From: Ktedonosporobacter rubrisoli
GTDB taxonomy: Bacteria > Chloroflexota > Ktedonobacteria > Ktedonobacterales > Ktedonobacteraceae
Length of the DNA stretch: 64,000 bases
NCBI RefSeq assembly: GCF_004208415.1
Contig: NZ_CP035758.1
Coordinates: forward strand, 1,612,001-1,676,000
Direction: 5' to 3'
Positions 59,220-64,000 of the stretch are shown here, one piece after another; the first letter of the stretch is position 1; every line of letters begins with the position of its first letter. The translations under genes and the position numbers were made by a program. The notes below the pieces were generated by a model that saw only the letters and a program-made list of their open reading frames with translations, was not told the DNA's origin and searched no databases.

Positions 59220-60779
59220 TCATTGCCTCCTGGGGCGCGTCAGAAAGAGGGCCAGGCCAAGAGCGAGTAGAGTGTAGCCGCAGAGCACAGCAAAGCCAGC
59301 CCAAGGAGCCAGAGGATAGTATCCGCCCTGGAGTGTGTAGGAGGCATCCACCTGTGGATACGCCGGGAAGCTCTGCTGGATCGCAAACCCGGCGGCTGGT
59401 GTAAGCAATAGCAACCATCGAGATACCGCATCGGGCACAAGATTAACAAATGCGAGGATGAAAGGGACGACTGTGAGCGCAAGAGCAGCAATTATAGCCA
59501 CGAAGCGATGCCTGAACACGGCTTCGAGAGCGAGAGCAAAGACCGCCGCAAGTGCAACCACTGCAGCTGTTCCGAGCATGAGGCGCAATTCAATCAGAAG
59601 GGGAACCTCATGGAAAAAACCATGGGCTTCCATGATGCGCTTACCAAGCTGGACCGCGACGACGATAACGACAAGTTGGGTAGAGAACGTCACCAGACCA
59701 AGTACCAGCGCCTTCGCGACCAGCACTCGCCGTTCAGAGCTTACGCGCTTTGCAAAGCTGATACGACCGGTCAGGTCCTCTGCGCTCATAAAAAGTACAG
59801 CCATTATGCACATTACGAGCAGTCCGACCACTACGCCGATCAGGATACTCTCGATAGTCTGGTTATTCTGATCTCCCAACGGTGCGATGTCGCCGTTGCC
59901 GATCACGGTAAACGTGCCTCCGGCTTCGATTAGCGAGCCCGGATGATAGGGCTTCCCATTATACATGGCAACGCCAAAATCGTCGCGGCTCCATACGCTG
60001 CGGGATGCTTCGTCCTGCAGCAGGCTCACATGATCGAAGACGGCAGTGGCCGGGGAATAGCTGTCGCTGCCCCCGCTTTCCGCCATTGCCTGGTGGAATG
60101 GGGAGGTAACGAAGAGCCCGATCTGCACTGTAGCCGGCAGCCCGGCCAGGTCAGCCGTGCCAACTGTAGTCCATTGCGTCCCGTTGGTCGATGCGTAGCC
60201 GGTGAGCATGTCACCAGAGCGTGCCAGCCGCAGCCAGCGAGGAGACGTTGCGGAGACACTCCCTGGAAGGCTAGCGATGTCGTGGGTGAAATTGTACTGC
60301 ATCCGCACCCCGTGGCTGCCAGTGATCATCATCGCCGCGTAGGGTGATCCCTGTTTAAGGTTCTCCTTTATAATGATTCCGGCCTTCGCCCATGGCTGGA
60401 CACCAGAAACAATGACGACACCCCTGGCGTTTGGGGGGTGAGTAACGAATTCGCCAGAAAGTTTGGTCAGGCGAACCGTGATGCTGCCGTTGCCAACCAG
60501 CGGCTGGTACACGAAGTAGAACTTGTCGTCTACAACTTCGCCATCCGGTCCCACCAGTTCCACAGGAGTAGGAGCAGCGAGGCAGATAGGATCACCATTG
60601 CATCTTCCCGGATCTGTGCCCCCGTAACTGTTGCTGACGGCGCGCAGTCCAATGAGCAGAGTCAGCAGCGCAGCAATCGCTGTGCCAAGCAAAAGGACGC
60701 GACTTTTCCGAAAGATGGTCCACTCCACGCGCAGCGCGCGTGCAAAGCTCTTGCCTTCGATTTTCTCTGGCCCTATCAT
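59220..60779 (-). CDS. ABC-2-type permease with large extracytoplasmic ConA-like (DUF1349-like) domain
   Basis: A 519-residue membrane protein. After TM1 (about 28-46) comes a 260-residue extracytoplasmic segment with a two-Cys knob (C60, C66) and a beta-sandwich resembling DUF1349: AGIIIKENLKQGSPYAAMMI, SPRWLRLARSGDMLTGYAST, NGTQWTTVG and LPATVQIGLFVTS. Five more membrane helices follow (about 308-505). DUF1349 folds are lectin-like, so the domain may bind sugars or a cell-wall part. AGGAGAGG before ATG 60779 overlaps the stop of the ATPase gene. It is the last gene of the permease/ATPase/permease set. Confidence 0.85.
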   Translation of the reverse strand: MIGPEKIEGKSFARALRVEWTIFRKSRVLLLGTAIAALLTLLIGLRAVSNSYGGTDPGRCNGDPICLAAPTPVELVGPDGEVVDDKFYFVYQPLVGNGSITVRLTKLSGEFVTHPPNARGVVIVSGVQPWAKAGIIIKENLKQGSPYAAMMITGSHGVRMQYNFTHDIASLPGSVSATSPRWLRLARSGDMLTGYASTNGTQWTTVGTADLAGLPATVQIGLFVTSPFHQAMAESGGSDSYSPATAVFDHVSLLQDEASRSVWSRDDFGVAMYNGKPYHPGSLIEAGGTFTVIGNGDIAPLGDQNNQTIESILIGVVVGLLVMCIMAVLFMSAEDLTGRISFAKRVSSERRVLVAKALVLGLVTFSTQLVVIVVAVQLGKRIMEAHGFFHEVPLLIELRLMLGTAAVVALAAVFALALEAVFRHRFVAIIAALALTVVPFILAFVNLVPDAVSRWLLLLTPAAGFAIQQSFPAYPQVDASYTLQGGYYPLAPWAGFAVLCGYTLLALGLALFLTRPRRQ

Positions 60780-60790
60780 TATCCCTCTCC

Positions 60791-61666
60791 TCATACCCGA
60801 ACAGCCTGCCTGCCTGTCACAAGCAAGTATGCCTCTTCCAGGGTAGGATCAACGGCGACAGCAGCCTCGTGCGGGCGAACAGCGCTGACGATGCGCAAGG
60901 CAACGCCATTCATCTGATTGACCATGCCGCTGACCTGGTAGGTTGTCTGCAAGTGCAAAGCAGTTCTCTGATCGGCAGTTATACTCCAGACCGACCCGGC
61001 AGCCCGGGCCATAAGTCCTTCCGACGTCGTATCAGCCAGCATACGCCCCTCCTGCATAATCAGAAAACGATTTGCTACAGCTTCCACATCGCTGATGATA
61101 TGTGTACTGAGCAGAACGATCCGGCTGCTGGTAAGTCCAGCGAGCAGGGTACGAAAGCGCACGCGCTCGGCTGGATCAAGTCCAGCGGTTGGCTCATCGA
61201 CGAGCAGAAGTTCTGGATCGTTAAGCAAGGCCTGGGCGATGCCGATGCGCTGCTTCATGCCTCCTGAATAGGTGGGCAGCTTGCGGTCAGCCTCGCGCTC
61301 AAGATTCACCATCTCCAGCATCTCATCGACGCGCCGCTTGATTAGTACATTGGGCAGCCCTTTCATCGCGGCCAGGTAGCGCAGGAACTGGCGGCCGGTG
61401 AACTCGGGATAGACTCCGAAGTCCTGGGGCAGATAACCCAGCACTCGCCGCAACTTCTGGCCATGGGTACGAGTGTCTTGCCCGTTCCAGAGAATACTTC
61501 CCTCCGTGGGCTCCAGCAAGGTCGCGATTATTCTCATCAAGCTGGTCTTGCCCGCGCCGTTGGGACCTACCAGCCCCAGCATGCCTGGCACACAGCGCAA
61601 CGATAGCTCGCGCAACGCCCAATGCTGCCCATAGCGCTTGCTCAGGCGGTCAATAGTTAAATCCAT
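60791..61666 (-). CDS. ABC transporter ATP-binding protein
   Basis: A 291-residue ATPase with Walker A GPNGAGKTS from G34, signature YSGGMKQR at 133-140, Walker B LLLVDE at about 153-158 with EPTAGLDPAE, and H-loop LLSTHIISDVEAV. The C-terminal part (about 215-291) is the extra domain of drug/lipid-type exporters. It follows the first permease by 57 bp and its stop lies in the ribosome site of the large permease. The complex would comprise this ATPase and both permeases. Confidence 0.9.
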   Translation of the reverse strand: MDLTIDRLSKRYGQHWALRELSLRCVPGMLGLVGPNGAGKTSLMRIIATLLEPTEGSILWNGQDTRTHGQKLRRVLGYLPQDFGVYPEFTGRQFLRYLAAMKGLPNVLIKRRVDEMLEMVNLEREADRKLPTYSGGMKQRIGIAQALLNDPELLLVDEPTAGLDPAERVRFRTLLAGLTSSRIVLLSTHIISDVEAVANRFLIMQEGRMLADTTSEGLMARAAGSVWSITADQRTALHLQTTYQVSGMVNQMNGVALRIVSAVRPHEAAVAVDPTLEEAYLLVTGRQAVRV

Positions 61667-61723
61667 TTGTGTTCTCTCTCTTTTCTGAGTAAGCTCCCTC
61701 GCTGAAAGGAAGCTGCAGATATC

Positions 61724-62668
61724 CTAGTTGAGCACCTCGCGGGATCGCTTGAACGCAAGCGCCGCGACCAGCACTAATACCAGGCTGAGCCCAGCGAGCA
61801 GCAGATGCGGCACAAACCAGCCAGCAAGATCAGGCATCCTGTTCTCAACGGTGAGGAGGACCTGCTGAAGCTGCGCCTCGCTCGTGAGCGAAACGCTGGG
61901 AACGATAGTATATGAAGAAAGGAGGCCGATCGAGGTCACCGCGCTGGTCGGGTCCCAATTAACGTACAGAGCCGGGGGAGTGGTGCCATGCAGCCCGATG
62001 GGAAGGATCACCGCTCCTATGATCCATCCCAGCAGCAGCACGACCTTGACCAGCATAGAGAATCGCGGGAGCAGGGTGCCAAAGGCGAAGCCCAGGCTGC
62101 TGAGCAGGATCGTCGCAGGCACAACCATAGCAACCCAGAGAAGCAGTACGGCACCGATCTCTGGGGCTGGATAGTCGGCGACGGTCTGATGCAGTAGCCA
62201 GCCCATTCCCAGGAACGCAACAAGGGTAAGCACCGCCAGCCCCAGACTCAGCAGCAGGCTGGTGAGATAGCGTCCCCAGACATAGGCCCGGGTTGGTAGC
62301 GCGGTCGCCATGAGCAATTCATGGGTACGCCGAGAGAGATCCCGCGTCACGCCATCGGTTGTGATAAAAGGCAGGAGCAGTCCTAGCAACACCAGCGCGA
62401 GAGGGATGTTAGTTAGCAGTCCCCACGGGCTGGTTCCAGCCACAAAGCCGTTGATCAATCCGTGCACATCAAAAGAAAAGCTGCTGGGCGCACGTGAGGC
62501 CCACGCCAGGAAGAGCAAAAGACAGAAGAGGCCAAGAGTCTGAAACCAGAGGAGGGGGCTGGCGCTAAAGCGGCGCAACTCCCAGACGATGACGCGTAGC
62601 AACAGGCGGGGAGCGTTATCGATAGGCCGGGCTTGTTGGCCGGAACCAGCCAGCACAGTGGTCGTCAT
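61724..62668 (-). CDS. ABC-2-type permease
   Basis: A 314-residue membrane protein with about six helices; TM1 is WFQTLGLFCLLLFLAWASRA. An RRTHELLMATALPTRAYVWG coupling helix lies after TM2, and further spans include LVLLGWIIGAVILPIG and HLLLAGLSLVLVLVAALAFK. A ~70-residue outer segment (about 230-285) precedes the last helix. AAGGAG lies 9 nt before the ATG. It is the first gene of the minus set, divergent from the OmpR/kinase pair over 171 bp, and so the likely regulated entry point. Confidence 0.88.
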   Translation of the reverse strand: MTTTVLAGSGQQARPIDNAPRLLLRVIVWELRRFSASPLLWFQTLGLFCLLLFLAWASRAPSSFSFDVHGLINGFVAGTSPWGLLTNIPLALVLLGLLLPFITTDGVTRDLSRRTHELLMATALPTRAYVWGRYLTSLLLSLGLAVLTLVAFLGMGWLLHQTVADYPAPEIGAVLLLWVAMVVPATILLSSLGFAFGTLLPRFSMLVKVVLLLGWIIGAVILPIGLHGTTPPALYVNWDPTSAVTSIGLLSSYTIVPSVSLTSEAQLQQVLLTVENRMPDLAGWFVPHLLLAGLSLVLVLVAALAFKRSREVLN

Positions 62669-62751
62669 AAAAAATTACTCCTTAGTATCGAGAGGACAAT
62701 CTTCCTCGAAAATTCGGCGTCCCTTTTCCGGGACAGTGGAAACGATAGCCT

Positions 62752-62802
62752 AAAAAAGTAACACTGAGGTAAAATGTTGTTTCACCTCAGTGTTACTTTT
62801 TT
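62752..62802. promoter_or_regulatory. Perfect 19-bp inverted repeat with A6/T6 edges between divergent operons
   Basis: 62752-62770 pairs perfectly with 62784-62802 across 13 nt. Arms run from AAAAAA through GTAACACTGAGGT, and the mirror ends in TTTTTT. The form is that of a two-way intrinsic terminator, yet it stands upstream of both the permease operon and the response regulator (38 nt before its ATG). It could be an attenuator or the response regulator's operator. A CATAAT -10-like box is at 62807-62812. Confidence 0.6.
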
Positions 62803-62839
62803 GGGACATAATGGAAGGATCAGAAAGGAAACAATCAGC

Positions 62840-63520
62840 ATGCGTATACTGATTATCGAAGATGACTACCGCCTGAACCAGGCGCTGAAAAAAAGCTTGA
62901 TTGAAGAGGGCTACGCGATAGATTCAGTCTATGATGGCATAGAGGGAGAGGAATACGCCGAGAACGCCCCCTACGATGCAATTATCCTAGACATTCTGCT
63001 GCCACGCAAAGATGGAGTCGCGGTTTGCCGGACGCTACGGCAGAAGCATATTACGACTCCTATTTTGATGCTCACCGCCCGCGATGCCATTGAAGATCGT
63101 GTCCAGGGGCTTGACAGCGGGGCCGATGATTACCTGGTGAAACCTTTTGCCTTACATGAATTGCTGGCACGCCTGCGCGCACTGTTCCGGCGGGTCTCCG
63201 AGCAGAAAAGTGGAACGCTGGTCGTCGGTGATCTGACCTTGGACCCTACCACACATGAGGTCACGCGGGCTGGAAAGTCCATCACATTGAATGCCAAAGA
63301 ATTCGCGCTCCTTGAGTATTTCATGCGGCATCCTCACCAGGTCCTCACGCGAGATATGATCGAGAATCATATCTGGAGTTATGACTTCGTTAGCATCTCC
63401 AATGTGGTCAAAGTCTATGTGAGGCGTCTACGGAGCAAACTCGACGACCCCTTCGAGAGCAAGCTACTGGAGACCATCTATGGAACAGGATATCGGTTGC
63501 GCAATCCGGAAAGACGCTGA
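62840..63520 (+). CDS. OmpR/PhoB-type response regulator
   Basis: A 226-residue regulator. The receiver carries D51 in YDAIILDILLPRKDG and the LVKPFALHELLAR segment. The winged HTH holds LNAKEFALLEYFMRHPHQVL, then VVKVYVRRLRSKLDDPFESK. The frame runs back to 62774 through the repeat, but AAAGGA stands before the ATG at 62840. It is paralogous to 43846-44520. It starts the plus-strand two-component pair and probably controls the divergent ABC set. Confidence 0.93.
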   Translation: MRILIIEDDYRLNQALKKSLIEEGYAIDSVYDGIEGEEYAENAPYDAIILDILLPRKDGVAVCRTLRQKHITTPILMLTARDAIEDRVQGLDSGADDYLVKPFALHELLARLRALFRRVSEQKSGTLVVGDLTLDPTTHEVTRAGKSITLNAKEFALLEYFMRHPHQVLTRDMIENHIWSYDFVSISNVVKVYVRRLRSKLDDPFESKLLETIYGTGYRLRNPERR

Positions 63521-63528
63521 GGAAAGAA

Positions 63529-64000
63529 ATGATGACCGAAACAAGCAAGCTATCTGGCAGGTCCTCGCGTCTCAATCGCTTCTTTTCCAGTCTGCGCTTC
63601 CGTCTGATGCTCTGGTATCTCCTGATCCTGGGGATTGTGCTCTGCACTTTTAGTGCGGCTATTTATGTGCTCGAAGAACATACGCTCTATCAGAGCCTGG
63701 ACTCTCTGCTCCTGACAACCATCGTGCAATTGGCTCCCTCCTACGATACCAGGACGGACCAGGTAGTAGAAACTAATCCCAGCGTCATGGTCATCCTGCA
63801 AAATCCGGAGGGACACCTGACCCTGCTTCATCCCGATGTGTCTCCCTCTGCCATTCCAGCGCTACGCTCCACCCTCTCTCAAGTCAAAAGCTGGGGAAGC
63901 GGTCAGCTCTGGGGCAGCAGCGGATATTCCTTTTTCTCCACCTCTTCAGACGGCCAGGGGCTCCATTTTACGATCGAGGGATCTCCAGTCTTCCCGGATC
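63529..64000 (+). CDS. Sensor histidine kinase, N-terminal part (runs off the window)
   Basis: An open frame from ATGATG at 63529 continues to the last base. It has an N-terminal basic segment, TM1 (about 25-48, LRFRLMLWYLLILGIVLCTF), then a periplasmic sensor with strands LEEHTLYQSLDSLLLTTIVQ and VMVILQNPEGHLTLLHPDV, typical of OmpR-partner kinases (two TM, HAMP). The kinase core lies beyond the window. GAGGAAAG precedes the start, 8 bp after the response regulator stop. The signal may be linked to the neighbouring exporter's substrate. Confidence 0.85.
   Translation, partial: MMTETSKLSGRSSRLNRFFSSLRFRLMLWYLLILGIVLCTFSAAIYVLEEHTLYQSLDSLLLTTIVQLAPSYDTRTDQVVETNPSVMVILQNPEGHLTLLHPDVSPSAIPALRSTLSQVKSWGSGQLWGSSGYSFFSTSSDGQGLHFTIEGSPVFPD

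Overview
The window is ordinary chromosomal DNA of a free-living bacterium with moderate-to-high G+C and long AT-rich gaps. It most resembles a member of the Chloroflexota, class Ktedonobacteria. This placement is inferred from three things: a 1062-residue MalT/LAL-type LuxR regulator carrying the extra N-terminal domain seen in Ktedonobacteria; F420-type enzymes (a Ddn-like reductase and an LLM flavin oxidoreductase); and a very high share of one-component and two-component regulators next to single enzymes or transporters. I saw no rRNA, tRNA, CRISPR array, insertion sequence or prophage gene.

Layout. 1-84 holds the terminator of a gene outside the window. 352-2295 (minus) is a four-gene set: SnoaL-like protein, TetR, monooxygenase and F420-type reductase. 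2646-7555 holds a fatty acid desaturase, an O-methyltransferase, a TetR/epimerase pair and an M28 peptidase. 7629-15468 holds a stress protein, a PadR/FAD-monooxygenase pair, a second ABM monooxygenase, a frameshifted MmyB-type regulator facing an alpha/beta hydrolase, a transporter remnant, a methyltransferase and an ArsR-GNAT fusion. 15097-18023 is a MEDS/PAS histidine kinase with a single-domain response regulator. 18638-21763 holds a lone RelE-type toxin, a MerR regulator, an APH-like kinase and a duplicated-domain unknown.

21905-26256 is a coherent module: a YhfX-type PLP enzyme, an APC permease and a divergent ROK regulator, with good promoters and operator-like repeats between them. 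26438-32078 holds a MarR/membrane-protein pair, LysR, a PGAP1-like hydrolase and a DHA2 exporter. 32281-41763 holds a phosphonoacetate-hydrolase-like enzyme, two GlxA-type regulators, an MFS exporter, a DJ-1 operon, a serine hydrolase and a P-loop kinase. 41884-45993 holds a SHOCT protein, an OmpR/kinase pair, two small PadR-tail-like proteins and a cupredoxin lipoprotein. 46213-56055 holds the LLM oxidoreductase, the MalT-like regulator, a CPBP protease, an Rrf2 regulator, AraC and VOC proteins and an alpha-amylase.

56528-64000 carries two ABC export systems facing each other: a MutFEG-like lantibiotic-immunity type on plus, and a permease/ATPase/permease set on minus. The last permease of the minus set has a large extracytoplasmic DUF1349-like insertion. 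That set diverges from an OmpR response regulator and sensor kinase that runs off the window, so it looks like a sensed and regulated export or resistance module. A recurrent theme is perfect hairpins without U-tracts at convergent gene ends, and three regulator genes whose predicted transcripts start at or next to the start codon.
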